A stretch of 64,000 nt of DNA from Diphasiastrum complanatum (GCA_029204225.1 CM055098.1:5325246-5389245); one strand, 5' to 3'; shown: positions 24,131-35,694, counted from the first letter of the stretch. Notes: a model not told the origin generated them from the sequence alone. Made by a program: numbers and translations.

Positions 24131-25156
24131 TTGAATCTGTATTGATTCTTTTATCTGCCCTTCTGTTGAATCTTTAATGATTTGATTTGTCAGGGCCGTG
24201 GATACAAAAATATCCAAAATCAATGTGCCTTCATTCGAGCTGTTGGAAGACACCAACTGATCTGAAACTGTTCCTTCCCTGCTAATGGATGAGTGTGAGG
24301 GTGTGGTTGCGAGTTAGAAGGAGCTTGAGAAGCGCTAAGAAAGGGTGCAGAGAGTGGGCGTAGGAGAGCAGCTATGATCCGAGATCCTATAACCCTGCGA
24401 TCCGGCCTTCTAACCTGCATGAGAAATCTCTCCCTCTCTCGTTGTGAACAGCCTCCGTTACTAAGGTTGACGATTGCCATTCAAGCTCCAACATCAATAA
24501 TGGACAATGTCCAACCAAATTCCATGTTTTTCATTGAACAACAGACCACCAGTCCAACGACAAATCTGGTTCCATCAGTATGAAAGAGGCCAAGTCAAGA
24601 GAGAGTAAGCCCAAAAAGGTCATTTATACAACAATAACCAGCAATGATATTATTAACACCTTGTACTCAATTTGTAAAGTTGACGGTCGAAGAGAGTATT
24701 TAGGTTCAAGCATTTCATGAATATCTAGACAGACAACACAGTCAACGAAGCGAACAATGCCACTAGCAGCTATACCTATATATCTACGAGGATCAAAATC
24801 AACAATGAGATCCTTTTCTGGATGGTGTCAGCTATTTATTTCTCAATGAACAAGATTATCAAGAATGGCCACCAGATCCATATGGTTGTTATTGAAAACC
24901 AGAGAAGTCCATGTTCTTCATGTTCTTGCTAATCATCAACAAATAAAGCATCAGGTTTTAAGTAAGCGAATCAGTATCTACGCTTTTCCTGTAGCAAGCA
25001 ATTTTTATTTTTGCAACTGAATAATCACCTTATTCCAACTTCGTCACCACACAATATTTCGCAACATTCAAACATTGAGGCAGGTGTCGTGGGACCATCA
25101 CCAGTTTTGGTGGGGGATACTATTGGAGGGCTTTTGGATATCGAGGCTCATTTATT
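24131..25156. other. Non-coding retrotransposon-derived region
   Basis: No protein domain was recognised. Near 25112 a purine-rich TTTTGGTGGGGGATA followed by CTATTGGAGGG resembles a copia polypurine tract and a mutated LTR start, possibly the 3' end of copia A. Confidence 0.35.
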
Positions 25157-25487
25157 AGCAGATAACAAGTGAGAGAGATTTGGCACCGTGCGTGTGTAAG
25201 TCCAACCCAATGATCACATTAATATTTGATCAAATAGATAACACTATTAATAAAAAGACTTTTAGGCTATTTATGCAAGTAAATAAGTTTAGAGGCCTAA
25301 AAGTCAAGTTAGTGATTGAAGGGTCCTTTCTCGCCAAATATTTGAATTTGGAATTAAAGGGAAGCAGGAAATTAGGTCTAGCTCTCAACTATAAAAGGAG
25401 ACCATTTTCTTTGTATTAAATATCCATTATTGAATGTACATTCTCGAAGATCCAATCTTGCTAAATCTAAAGCAATTCTCCAAATTG

Positions 25488-25560
<73 letters not shown>
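25157..25560 (+). mobile_element. LTR, family 2 (second copy)
   Basis: Begins TGAGAGAGATTTGGCACC and matches the first 300 bases of the 12200 LTR, including GTGTGTAAGTCCAACCC and a TATA-like AACTATAAAAGG near 25388. It ends in or just beyond a (CT)35 tract. It may be the 3' LTR of gypsy element C or a solo LTR. Confidence 0.6.
25491..25560. repeat. (CT)35 microsatellite
   Basis: An uninterrupted CT dinucleotide run inside or next to the family-2 LTR copy. Confidence 0.95.
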
Positions 25561-25562
<2 letters not shown>

Positions 25563-25754
25563 GTATTTCTCTCTTCTCTCACACAGGTTCACTCTCCATA
25601 CACCTTGCTAACAGGTTGAAATTGAGATCATGCTCCCTTGGGAATGCAACTACTACAAGTCGTGACAGACGAGAGCCCTAAAAGCTTCACATCTGAAAAT
25701 GATTCAAATGCACGTCCATTGAATTTTGTAAAGCAAACAAAATCAAACAACTAT

Positions 25755-25815
25755 TTATATTAGCTTACATGCCTCGACAAAATGGAGTAGCCAAAAGAAA
25801 GAACATGAGTTGCGA
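25755..25815 (+). pseudogene. Copia integrase fragment (very short)
   Basis: Reads AYMPRQNGVAKRKN, matching the integrase motif usually TPQQNGVAERKN. Nothing else of the domain is preserved nearby. Confidence 0.45.
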
Positions 25816-27590
25816 CCATCCCTTGGAAAATCGACATCTTTGACAATTTTCAGTTCTCTTGATCTCAACAATGCTTGTCTTGGTAGATGTGTTCATTGCT
25901 TGAAGTCTGGAAGTTATGAGGCAAAAGAAAATGATAAACACAAAAGTTTAGGAAAAACGTAGAAATAATACAATGCACCACTTACTACCATGGAGAGTCC
26001 ACAAAAGAAGACAATTGACTAAGCTTTGAAAATAACCACATTGTAGAAGGTTAAGATTCAACAACTACAAATAACTAGAGTCGCTTCTTGATCCACATGT
26101 AGTATATGAATATGAATTTGTCATCTGATTGATTTTCAAAGCAACAATCTATACAAAGTGGTACAAAGTGGAGCCCAAACAAGAGGACGCCTACCATTTG
26201 GAAAGTCTGAACAAAAATAACATGGTGATGTTTGAAATTCATTGTTCATACCAACTCAAATCCAACAAATAGGTAAGGTAGGGGAAATACAAATTGTAAA
26301 GTTTCACAATAAGCAAAGCCAGCATTGAACACGTTTCTATGTTTCCGCTTGGTTCATGATGTTTCCTTAAGCAAATAATGCACAAGCTTCTGAGTACTCC
26401 TTATTATGATTGAGTTCTATGCATAGGAGCATCCAATAGATAAATTGGTAAGGCATGATATGTATAAGTGGTAGATATAAGTTTCACCATGAGCAGACAA
26501 AAGTCTCACATAGAGGAGATCAAGAAAACTCAGAAAGTCGTTTGAAATAGTACCCTCATTGAACTAGACAACCATTGAATGCTTGTACAGAGGATTGTGA
26601 ACACAAAAGCATAAACTTAGTTTGAGATTTGTTATTCGAGCTCCTTATCATCAACCCTAGGTATGTGAACCATGCTTGAAACTCCAACGGTATCTATGTT
26701 CACAACCATGACAAACTTCATGGCACTGAATGGACATCATAAAAAAAAAAAAAAACTCTTCTACATTCTTAGATTCTCCTTTGAACGAAAAAAAATGTAA
26801 TTAGAATTTAACTCGTCTAAAATTTACTCAGATTGAGTTAAAAGAAAGAGCAGATGCCAACCATATTGACCATTCAACATAGACTCTTTCTTGCATCATG
26901 AAGATGTTACTAAAAGCAAAGAACTGGGATGCTGGACATGAATTGAAGAGTTTAGATAGGCTAAAAGAACTTGGTAATCAACAAAATGCTTTAATAATTG
27001 GAGATGTCTGAATCATTGCCATCTTCCAGTACCATGGAAAGCGTCTTCAACAACCCGACCAAGAGGAACAAAATCAGGATAGTAGTTTGGACAATGTTAG
27101 AATATCCCATATCCAGCCAAACTTCTTGATATAGATGAGATTCTTGGTACGTTGGTATAATCTTGCAGTACACAAAGAAGCAACAAGATGACTGAGATAT
27201 ATTTAGGTTCTCCTCATTAACTTCACAATCTAAATGCGTCCTTTGAGGTCCTGAGTTAGAGCAAGGAACTACTTATTTCAACCTAAATGATGTGACAACA
27301 ACCCAGAAACGGGTATAAAAAAATGCTCTCCAATAGAAGGTGATAAAAGGTTTTATACAGGCTATGCAGTTGACCATCAGAGATGACAAAGAATATGCTT
27401 TTGGAATGTGCATGGTAGCTTATAGAGTAAGTGTTAAAGGAACAACATTTGATTGGAGACAACAAAGAATTGCAACAAGTCATGCCAATTTGAAATTGCC
27501 AACCAGTTTGATTTAAGAATTATCAACCATGAGAATATAATGTCCATAATACATGAGGTTTATTCATCTCATAATCTAAAAATCCTAAAA
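25816..27590. other. No gene seen
   Basis: AT-rich sequence with short open frames only; no motif or paired repeat was recognised on either strand. Confidence 0.4.
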
Positions 27591-27615
27591 AACAAAAAAA
27601 AAAAAACTCTTCTTC

Positions 27616-27642
27616 ACCCTCAACCTCCTCCCCCCTCCCCCC

Positions 27643-27681
<39 letters not shown>
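27616..27681. repeat. Poly-C then (CT)n tract
   Basis: A compound tract: interrupted C runs and a long poly-C, then about 15 CT units up to CTATTATCGC. Confidence 0.9.
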
Positions 27682-27684
<3 letters not shown>

Positions 27685-27765
27685 TATCGCTCTTATCTTA
27701 GAGAAACCCTAACTTGTCACGCTTTTCAACTTGAAGATCACGCTTTGGAGAAATCCAGAACATTC

Positions 27766-27769
<4 letters not shown>

Positions 27770-27820
<51 letters not shown>
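27770..27820. repeat. (AT)n microsatellite
   Basis: About 25 AT units between ATTCATA and GCATTTC. Confidence 0.95.
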
Positions 27821-27822
<2 letters not shown>

Positions 27823-27981
27823 CATTTCAATCCAAATGACATTAGTTATATGGGATAAATTGAATGACACAAACACACCTCGATGGTCGACACCCTAATC
27901 ACACGTGGACCAATCAAAAGCTCTGAAACGTGTTTTCTCCATAACAACCTACATTCTCTCACCTCCCTCTCCACTCACCTC

Positions 27982-28096
<115 letters not shown>

Positions 28097-28299
28097 ATGT
28101 TCTGACGCATTTTTAGATTGGAGAGCAGGTTCCTTCTCACTTGTTTGGAAAGTAAATTCCGTTGTTCGCAAATGAGCAGGGTTTTATTGCCGATGAGTAT
28201 TTTTGTTTTAATGGCAGCTGTCGTTGGAGCATAGTAATTTCATTTGCAAGTGTTTGGAGAGCAGTGTTTGCAAGTGGAGTATTTTTCTTCCTCTGAATT

Positions 28300-28352
28300 G
28301 CTGGTTTGCAGGTTGCTAGTTTGCAGGTTGTTGGTTTGCAAGTGCTCAGGTG
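28300..28352. repeat. Short minisatellite, GGTTTGCAGGTTG(T/C)T units
   Basis: Three near-copies of a unit of about 15 bases around TTTGCAGGTTG. Confidence 0.7.
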
Positions 28353-28484
28353 GAGTAACCACTTAGTGTTGCAACTGGATATTTCTAGCACTTGTACAGG
28401 TTGTTGGAACGGGAAAACAAGGTCAAGCATTTGAATTGGTGATGGAATGCATACCAATCAACAATTCTGGATCTAAACTGTTGT

Positions 28485-28486
<2 letters not shown>

Positions 28487-28537
<51 letters not shown>
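28487..28537. repeat. (GA)n microsatellite
   Basis: About 25 GA units in AGAGAGAG...GATGTG. Confidence 0.95.
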
Positions 28538-28540
<3 letters not shown>

Positions 28541-28949
28541 TGAAACTTAGTGATTGTGAGTCCAAAACAACTTGAAGGGCCTTCTCTTTAAGTGCGAGAC
28601 TGCGGCAAAGGGTTTTCTTTTTTACTTGAAGAATATAGGCCATAACAAAAAATTATGTGAGATCTTGTTTTTTGGGCTCAAATTATGTTCTAAAACTAAT
28701 GTTACACAACTGGAATTAATGGTAAATGTGTTGTTTTATTTTGTGAATGTTACAAATGCTGTTTTTTGTTCCAAAATTATGTTAGATGCTGTTTTTTATT
28801 CAAATTGTGCTCAAAATATGTTCCAAAATGCTAAATGTGTTGCTTCATTGGTCAATTTTAGGATTAGAGTTTATAGTTTAGTATCTTGGACCCATAAGTT
28901 AGCCAGAATGTGGACAATGATAGATAAAAAGGGTTTTGTCTATGTTCAT

Positions 28950-29118
28950 TGGTCCACGTTTGTTTACTCTAAAACGGGGCATTTGAAGTGTAATGAAAAT
29001 GGGTTGAAAATGACATGTGCATTTAGAAATTTTTAGAGAGAGACCATGTGCCTTTAGAAATTATTAGAAAGATAATTTTTTAGAAAAGAGAAGGTATAAG
29101 AGAATGGTGCACTTCACT

Positions 29119-29156
<38 letters not shown>

Positions 29157-29357
29157 TCGGCAGTGACGGAGAAAACGAGTTTCTTGCCTTTTGATTGGGC
29201 CACGTTTGCCTTAAAGTTTATTTGAAGGGCATTTGAAGTGCATTTAAAATGCTTGAAAATGACATGTGACTAGAGAAATTTCTAAAGAGAGAGAACATGT
29301 GACTTTAGAACTTCATAGAAAGAGAAGTTTCTAGAAAGATAGAAAGGTATAAAATGG

Positions 29358-29386
<29 letters not shown>
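28950..29386. repeat. Diverged tandem duplication ending in GA tracts
   Basis: The segment from CCACGTTTG at about 28956 (with GGGCATTTGAAGTG, TTGAAAATGACATGTG and GAAGGTATAA) recurs from about 29200 in the same order. Each copy ends in a (GA)n run (29123-29152 and 29359-29386). Confidence 0.75.
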
Positions 29387-29390
<4 letters not shown>

Positions 29391-30050
29391 TTTATTAACG
29401 TCTTTTCCATGCCAAAGGCGTATAAGACGAACAAGTACAACAACTAAGTTGGACACAAGACGGATCAGTGTCGTCAAAGCAAAAAAAACAAACAAACTAA
29501 CTAGGAAGAGAGTCATATAGCCAGGATTATCTGGTACGTAGACCATTTACATGTTCAACTGGACATCTTTTCATTTCTCTATCTCAAATTCTATCTCAGA
29601 ATTATCATTAACTATAGGCTTTCGATCTACCAGTCTGATAATACCATCACGATAGATAAGTCGTTTGCCAGTTGATAGAGCTTCTTGTCTTGCCTTCTTA
29701 CGTTCTTGAACTTGGATGAAGGTAAGATCTTCGTCCAGGTAGCTTTTGGTTTCAGGCAATTTGAATCTCTTCCCAAGAACTTCACACCGGTGAGACACAG
29801 ATGTGAAGCGGATGACAAGAGTATCCAGGTCCTTCTTAGGTTGCCAGGCAGTTTTTGTTGAAGATTTCCTTCCAAAAACTTCTCAGCTTCTGCAACAACA
29901 TTTTGAGAGTTCGGAATACCTCTAACACGAACATTGAGAGCTTTATGCTCTCGCAGGCGACTCTCAGTGAACGTGGCTGAGATAAGCGAAGGTGAAGGCG
30001 GAGGTGGAGAGATTATTGGAGACGAACCTTTAAGCACATCTGCCTATGAC
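29359..30050 (-). mobile_element. LINE-like relic: ORF1 domain, 3' UTR and CT tail
   Basis: The minus strand carries an L1-ORF1-like RNA-binding domain, KKDLDTLVIRFTSVSHRCEV then ETKSYLDEDLTFIQVQERKK and GKRLIYRDGIIRLVDRKP. It is preceded, after a frameshift near 29850, by LNVRVRGIPNSQN. This is the usual order of an ORF1 C-terminal domain (IVRF..., L.EDLT..., ...DG...V). After the stop at 29571 comes a 3' region of about 180 bases with AATAAA (29396-29391) running straight into (CT)14. No ORF2 (endonuclease/RT) is present, so the copy depends on other elements or is dead. Confidence 0.65.
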
Positions 30051-30172
30051 GGGACGATAGTATGGACAGTAGAGAAAGAGAGGGGTGCATCGGAGAAAGA
30101 GAGAGGCGCTGTTTTTTAATCTTTTAGGGTTCTTTTAGGTTTTACAGGAAAAATAGCAATAATGTAAGTTGA

Positions 30173-30200
30173 GAGAGAGAGAGAGAGAGAGAAAGAAAGA
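30173..30200. repeat. (GA)n tract in the PPR gene upstream region
   Basis: GAGAGAGAGA then AAGAAAGAGAAC, about 170 bases upstream of the PPR start codon. GAGA tracts are common near plant start sites. Confidence 0.7.
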
Positions 30201-30272
30201 GAACGCTTTGAGGGGTGGCATGGGGTACCTAAGGAGCTAACGATGCGCTTTGGATTGTCCGCCTGTCCTTCC

Positions 30273-30290
30273 AAACCCTAGCTAGGGTTT
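30273..30290 (+). promoter_or_regulatory. Telo-box palindrome
   Basis: AAACCCTAGCTAGGGTTT is a perfect 18-base palindrome made of two head-to-head telo-boxes (AAACCCTA). In plants single telo-boxes lie close to transcription starts of housekeeping and ribosomal-protein genes. Its place 84 bases before the PPR ATG suggests a core promoter or leader element. Confidence 0.5.
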
Positions 30291-30306
30291 GTTTCCAAGA
30301 CTGGAG

Positions 30307-30372
30307 ATGGAGATGGCGATGGCGATCCTAGGGCTGTCGATCAGATGTGTGATCGAGCAAGCGACAGTCTGA
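30307..30372 (+). promoter_or_regulatory. Upstream ORF of the PPR gene
   Basis: ATG at 30307 opens a 21-codon frame (MEMAMAILGLSIRCVIEQAT then V) whose TGA ends one base before the inferred PPR start at 30374. Such a uORF would force reinitiation and reduce translation. Confidence 0.45.
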
Positions 30373-30373
30373 A

Positions 30374-32000
30374 ATGAGGCCAGCGCTGCGCAGATCACAC
30401 CTCGCAGCGCTTTCTGTTCAAGGTAGCATTTCTCCTCGTTGCCTTTGCTCTCAAACATTCAGGTATTTCTGCACTTAGTACAATTTCAAACCCTAGCTTC
30501 TCTCATGTTGCAGAGATTGGACCTGTCAGTGCATGGAAAGGCAGCAGCAGTGTTGTGTTCCAGGATCCTCATGAACATGGCAGCCATGCCTCTCTTGGCT
30601 CGTGTGAATATGAAAAATCATCAAAAGCTGTTTCTGCTGGAAGGCTCAAACTCATGTTGGATCTCATGGATAGAAAGCGCATCAAACCTAGCTTCACAGG
30701 ATATGCTTCGCTCTTACAAGACTGCAGTAACGTAAAGGCGCTGGCAGATGGGAAGCGCATCCATTTTCATCTGAAGAAAATCGGATATGAACGCCACAGA
30801 ATGCTTGCAAATCTTCTTATTGGTATGTACAGCAAGTGTGGAAGCCTAGAGGATGCTTCTGCGGTTTTTCAACAGATACGCAAAAAGAATGTTTATTCAT
30901 ACACAGCTATGATCGGAGCATATGCCGATCATCGTTGCAGCAAAGCAGCATTTGATTTGTTCAGAAGAATGAGGAACGCAGGAGTGAAGCCAGACAACGT
31001 CACATTTGTGGCTATTTTGAGTGCCTGTTGTGGTTATGAGTACTTGGCAGAAGGCAGGGCAATGCATAGGCTTATTGAAGAGAGCGGATGCAACAGGGAT
31101 GTGGTAGTGGGAAATGCTTTGATGAATATGTATGGCAAATGTGGATGCTTTGTGGATGCAGCTACGGTTTTTGATAATATGCCTCACCGTGATGTCGTTT
31201 CGTGGAACACTATGATTGCCACGTGTGCGCAGCAGTTGCCTGGAAAAATGGCTTTTGATCTGTTTCATAGGATGCAGCAGGAAGGCATGCAGCCTAACAA
31301 GATTACTTTTGTGAATGTTCTTGAAGCTTGCACTTCCCAGGAAGAGGGAAAGTCTATCCACAAACAAATTATTGAGAGAAAATTAGATGGGGATGTCATT
31401 GTCGGCACTGCCGTCGTGAACATGTATCGCAAATGTGGGGGTTTGCAGGAAGCCCTAGAGGTATTCAGCAAGCTTCTTATCCGAGACGTGGTTTCATGGA
31501 ATGCTATGATTGCTGCTTTTGCCCAGCATGGTAGTGGCACAAAAGCTGTCGGCCTGTTCTTGGAAATGTGCCGGCAAGGGGTTAAACCAGATGAGAGAAC
31601 GTTTGTCAGTGTCCTAAATGCATGCAACCATGCTGGACTGGTGGATGAGGGATGCCAATGTTTTTTCTCAATGTGTAAAGATCATGGCATCACACCAGCA
31701 GTAGAGCATAGTCGCTGCGTGGTAGACCTTCTGGGAAGGGCTGGAAGGCTGGCTGAGGCAGAGCACTTTATGAGGACGACGTCTTTCCAGACTGACACCC
31801 TAATGTGGATGAGCTTATTGGGTTCTTGCAGAATACACGGTGATGTAGACAGAGGAAAATGGGCTGCTGAACGGTTACTTATGTTAGATCCAGGCAATGA
31901 TGCAGGATATGTTGTCCTTGCCAATATATACTCTGCAGCTGGGAGATGGGACGATGCTACAAAGGTTCAAGAGGCCATGATAGCACAAGGGATCGTTTAA
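30374..32000 (+). CDS. PLS-class pentatricopeptide repeat protein
   Basis: PPR proteins bind organellar RNA in a sequence-specific way; PLS-class members usually guide C-to-U editing. The main frame is open from 30378 to the TAA at 31998-32000 but has no early ATG. An ATG at 30374 gives the Arg-rich MRPALRRSHLAALSVQ, which suits an organelle-targeting leader. A 91-nt GT-AG intron (30423-30513) would join it in phase to 30514, for 511 residues in all. Repeats alternate in L-S-P order: LLQDCSNVKALADGKRIH, LIGMYSKCGSLEDA, YTAMIGAYAD, WNTMIATCAQ, WNAMIAAFAQHG and CVVDLLGRAGRLAEAE, then an E1-type end (LMWMSLLGSCRIHGDVDRGK). The normal E2 and DYW domains are cut off by the stop and survive only as a relic downstream, so the product is an E1-truncated PPR, or the locus is a pseudogene. 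The splice is inferred, not seen. Confidence 0.8.
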
Positions 32001-32400
32001 GAATCAGGCCAGAATTCAGCTCAGGTCAAAGGTCATGTATATGAGTGTGCTATGGGCAATAAATCCCACAAGCAGACTATGAAATATACGAAGAGCTAAC
32101 TTGTTTGACAGACCAGATACAGAAAGCAGGCCATTTGCCTCTTAAGCAAGTTTTCTGGGAGCAAGAGGGGGAGAAAAAGGAGGTTTAAGTTACAGTGAGA
32201 AGTTGCACTTGCATCTGGTCTAATCAGCAGCACACGCGGGACACCCCTGAATATTGTGAAGGATTAATGTATTTGTGGTGATTGCCATTCTGCTGTGAAG
32301 TTCGTCTCCAGGATTGTTGGCAGAAAAATCAGTTGTAAGGGACACTCTCTTTTGATTATTTTGAGATTGGCATGTGCCCTTGTGGCGATTACTGTCTTGC
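32001..32400 (+). pseudogene. Decayed E2/DYW deaminase region of the PPR gene
   Basis: In changing frames the relic reads QVKGHVYECAMGNKSH, LTCLTDQIQKAGHLPL, VALASGLI, GTPLNIVKD, CGDCHSAVKFVSRIVGRKIS and finally CGDYC (32381-32395), in place of C-x-CGDYW. Several stops and frameshifts separate these blocks. The zinc-binding HxE of DYW deaminases is read as Tyr-Ser-Glu in its own frame (TACAGTGAGAAG, about 32190), and the terminal Trp is Cys. The editing domain cannot be functional. Confidence 0.75.
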
Positions 32401-32439
32401 ATAGAAAAATGCCAACTTAATCCAATGTTATCACCAAAA

Positions 32440-33330
32440 TAAAGTGCCATTTGCTGGTGGGAAGCGGTTACACAGTGATACAGTCAAATATAAACCCAAA
32501 GACAGATAATGTGATATGGATTGGGAACATGAAATATGGTGCACGAACAACTGGCAATATCATCACACTGATAATATGTGGCAGAAGTGGTAAGATGCCT
32601 TTCTATCACCTTTTCCTACTCGTGTTATAACTCTTACATTGTGATTGTAACATAATGTGGCTTCCAGTACAGTTTCTTGATTTGTACCAAGAACATTCAC
32701 TTAAATGTGTTTTGTGGATGCATGTTTAAGCTAGACAATTGTATAGTGTGCTTTATTTTGTGCTTTTGAGGTGGTCAATGGGGGGCATTAAGAAATCTAA
32801 GGACCACACAAAAAGGGCTTAAGTAAGCAATGATCATACACAAATCAAGAGAGCACAATAGAGAGTGTTCTATTTAATCCAGAGAGACTCGCTTCAAATA
32901 GCAATATGGCAAACACCCCCTTTTGGGCTCCCTCTCACAATATGTGGAACCTCACCAAATATTACCCTCTCTTGGAAAACTCCATGAGTTTGGGCTGTAT
33001 ATGTACTTTTCTTAGAAGCTCCTCTATCTTGTAGAGTCATATGTCATAGCTCTTTCCTAGTTGTTAGGTATCAATGTAACTTTCTATGCGGATCTTTCTA
33101 GTTTGTTATTTTGGCCCTTTTTGGAAACGCAATCTCTAGCAACTCATATGTCTAGTATAACTTTTTTATTGTGACTTTTCTAGCCACAATTTATTTTATA
33201 TTCTTCCAACTTTACCAAGATTCTAAGCATATATAATATCATAATGGACATTATGGTCTAATATTCTTCCTAAAGGGCTATATTGTTATTAGTGACACCT
33301 AGGAAACTTTCCAACCATAGAATTAATGAA
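32440..33330. other. No gene seen downstream of the PPR gene
   Basis: AT-rich intergenic sequence; no domain or repeat pair was recognised. Confidence 0.4.
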
Positions 33331-33337
33331 TCGTTAA

Positions 33338-33533
33338 CGGTTCACCACGGTTTTGAGAACCGTACGGTTCTTTAAAATTTTTGCCCAGAACCGTGGTGAA
33401 CCGTACTGAATAATGAATTAATTGATTTTTTTTTGTCCCACCCCCAAAAATAGCCCAAAAAATTGCTAAAAAAATGCCAAATTTTTTTTTCAGATACAGT
33501 TCCCAAAACCCACGGTTATGGGAACCGTGGGTT
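33338..33533. repeat. Hairpin-rich segment (GGTTCACCACGGTT arms)
   Basis: CGGTTCACCACGGTT near 33339 is the reverse complement of AACCGTGGTGAACCG near 33390, with GAACCGTACGGTTC inside the loop. A second perfect hairpin ACCCACGGTT-ATGGG-AACCGTGGGT lies at about 33509-33533. All share ACGGTT / AACCGT words. It may be a small inverted-repeat element. Confidence 0.55.
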
Positions 33534-33539
33534 CTATGT

Positions 33540-35690
33540 TTCCAACTTTTCAAACTTGTATCCGTTTGAATCTTTTGTACAAATGTGAACCACTTGATGT
33601 TCTTTCTCTCTTTCCTTTGAATTATGATTTTTTAGAGTCTTATCATATACCGATTCTTTGAAGAATTGTTGTATGATCAACAATTCAATGAAGCACTACT
33701 TGACATTGGATTTTTTCAAATTGAATGCCATTGTGATTATCAAAATCAAGTGTTGAAGGAGCTATTTGTTGAAGTCTTCAAAAAATCTTCTAAATCATAT
33801 TGCTTAACATGTTGCATCTTTATTTGCCTTGTTTTGGGCTTTTTTAGATGTAAAAGCTATGGTGGTTAGTTATTGTTACATTAGAAAATAGCACCTGAGT
33901 CTAGATGAAATGTAGAACCCACAATAAATCTTATAAAAGAACGCTTTAGTGATTATGATCCAAGTTTGATCATGTTGCTGAATATATATCTCCTATGTAC
34001 GAATGATAGTAGTTAAATGATTTTCTTACTTTTTTTGAATAGGATGATTAGATCTACATAATCTAACTATGGCTAATTTGAAGGGGGGTGACTCCTTAAA
34101 GAGTCTAGGATTTGTATTATGATGAGGATGATTCAAAGGACAAACTAGATTATCCAATGTCAATGAAATCCTTTGTATAGTTCAACGCATAACTCCGTCT
34201 CATTTACAAAATGAAATGAGGGAGTGCTTTGAGGAGAGTGGAAATTTGATTCGTACATTGTCTAGTTATTTGTTTGGAAGCAAACAGGCTTCCAAACAAA
34301 CATCCGCATCAAATTTGGTTCCGTCAAAAGAAGTTTCTAACCTTGCTCTTACAAAAGGTGTTTCCATTGTTGCTACGACAAAGTTTGGATTTGAGGTAGC
34401 TTCTCCACAAAAGGTTGAAGTAAGACTAGTTTCAAAGGAAAAACAATTCATCAATTCATAGAAAGTAAGACTAGTTTTACAAGTACATCAATTCATTTCA
34501 TCTAGATCATGGTATCAAATTTCTTTGCTTAGTTTACATTCATGTATACTTTTGACATATAGCTTGCACATTTAAGTAGCATTACATTTTCTCACGTATG
34601 TAGTTCAAAATAGATTTTTGGTGTTAATGTATCTTGCAAGTTGTTTTGTTACAAAAATATGCTCATTTTTTATCAGGTTCTTATTGAATATTTAGTATGT
34701 ATTTCCTCATGTGTGATGATGAATAGTTTGGACATCTAAAAAAAGTCTTGCAATAAAAACACTATCACATTTGCATGTATTTGATATTTCACATTATCTC
34801 TAAGTAGTAGTAAATCCACGATCGATGAAGAATATACATTGACATATTCAAGTCATTGGGCTAATAATAAATGACCAACCTGAGAGACATTACTACAAAA
34901 GTCTTGACTAAGTCTTGACATGAGACACGTTACTACAAAAGAAATTAAAATGCAAATATTTTTCATGGAATTATATGTTAATAGAGTTGTATCACTTGAT
35001 GACTATATGATGGCCCTCAAGAAATTGTTACTTTCTATTCAAATTTATTATGATTACATGTGGTTACTTATGATTACATAAAATTACATATGTTCATTTA
35101 TTCTATTTTTTGTTTTCCCTTGCATAGATTTCGTCAGGCAACACAATAAATACATTTGTACATTTGGTTGAAGAGGGCGTAGGCCACATTTTGACATAAG
35201 CCAACATATCGCACCATCGTGAATTGAGACTATCCATGATTTGAACACAATCCATTTGAATAGCAATGGATTGATTGTTCTTGTAAGAGTTCTATTGAAA
35301 CTTATAAGCATACTCATTTTACATGTTTTTTGTTTGTTTGTTCTAATAAGACACACAAAATAATTTTCAAACATCCATAGTATAAGTGAAAATCTAAATT
35401 TTGTATTTGTAATTAAGACTTTGACATGATTATTTGTGAATATAATGCTCAATTTTTTGTTTCTCATTTGTAAATTAGCAGATATTTTTTATAGCATTTT
35501 AGTTTTTAGAGTCTCAATAATTTTGTACTTTCTTTTTGGACAATGAATTTGGCCTAAAATAAATTTCTAAAGTGTCAATATTTGACTTAATTTTTTAAAA
35601 TTATTAGAAAAGCTAAGTCTTTTTGAGGGAATCTTGAAATAGGTAACACGCAACATTACCTATTCAATACGTAACAATGTTTTTGCTATT
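33540..35690. other. No gene seen
   Basis: AT-rich, with an unrecognised 81-codon frame at 34216-34461 rich in Ser/Lys/Thr. There is no domain evidence for it. Confidence 0.35.
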
Positions 35691-35694
35691 CAAA

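Noticed and set aside
24220-24480. Minus-strand first exon candidate (MAIVNLSNGG with a donor after ATGCAG)
   Set aside because: There is no partner exon and no recognisable protein, and the region lies in retrotransposon debris.
28572-29036. 154-codon plus-strand open frame
   Set aside because: It is low-complexity, partly made of short internal repeats, overlaps a local duplication and shows no recognisable domain.
30897-31924. Minus-strand open frames opposite the PPR gene
   Set aside because: They are shadows of the plus-strand PPR reading frame.
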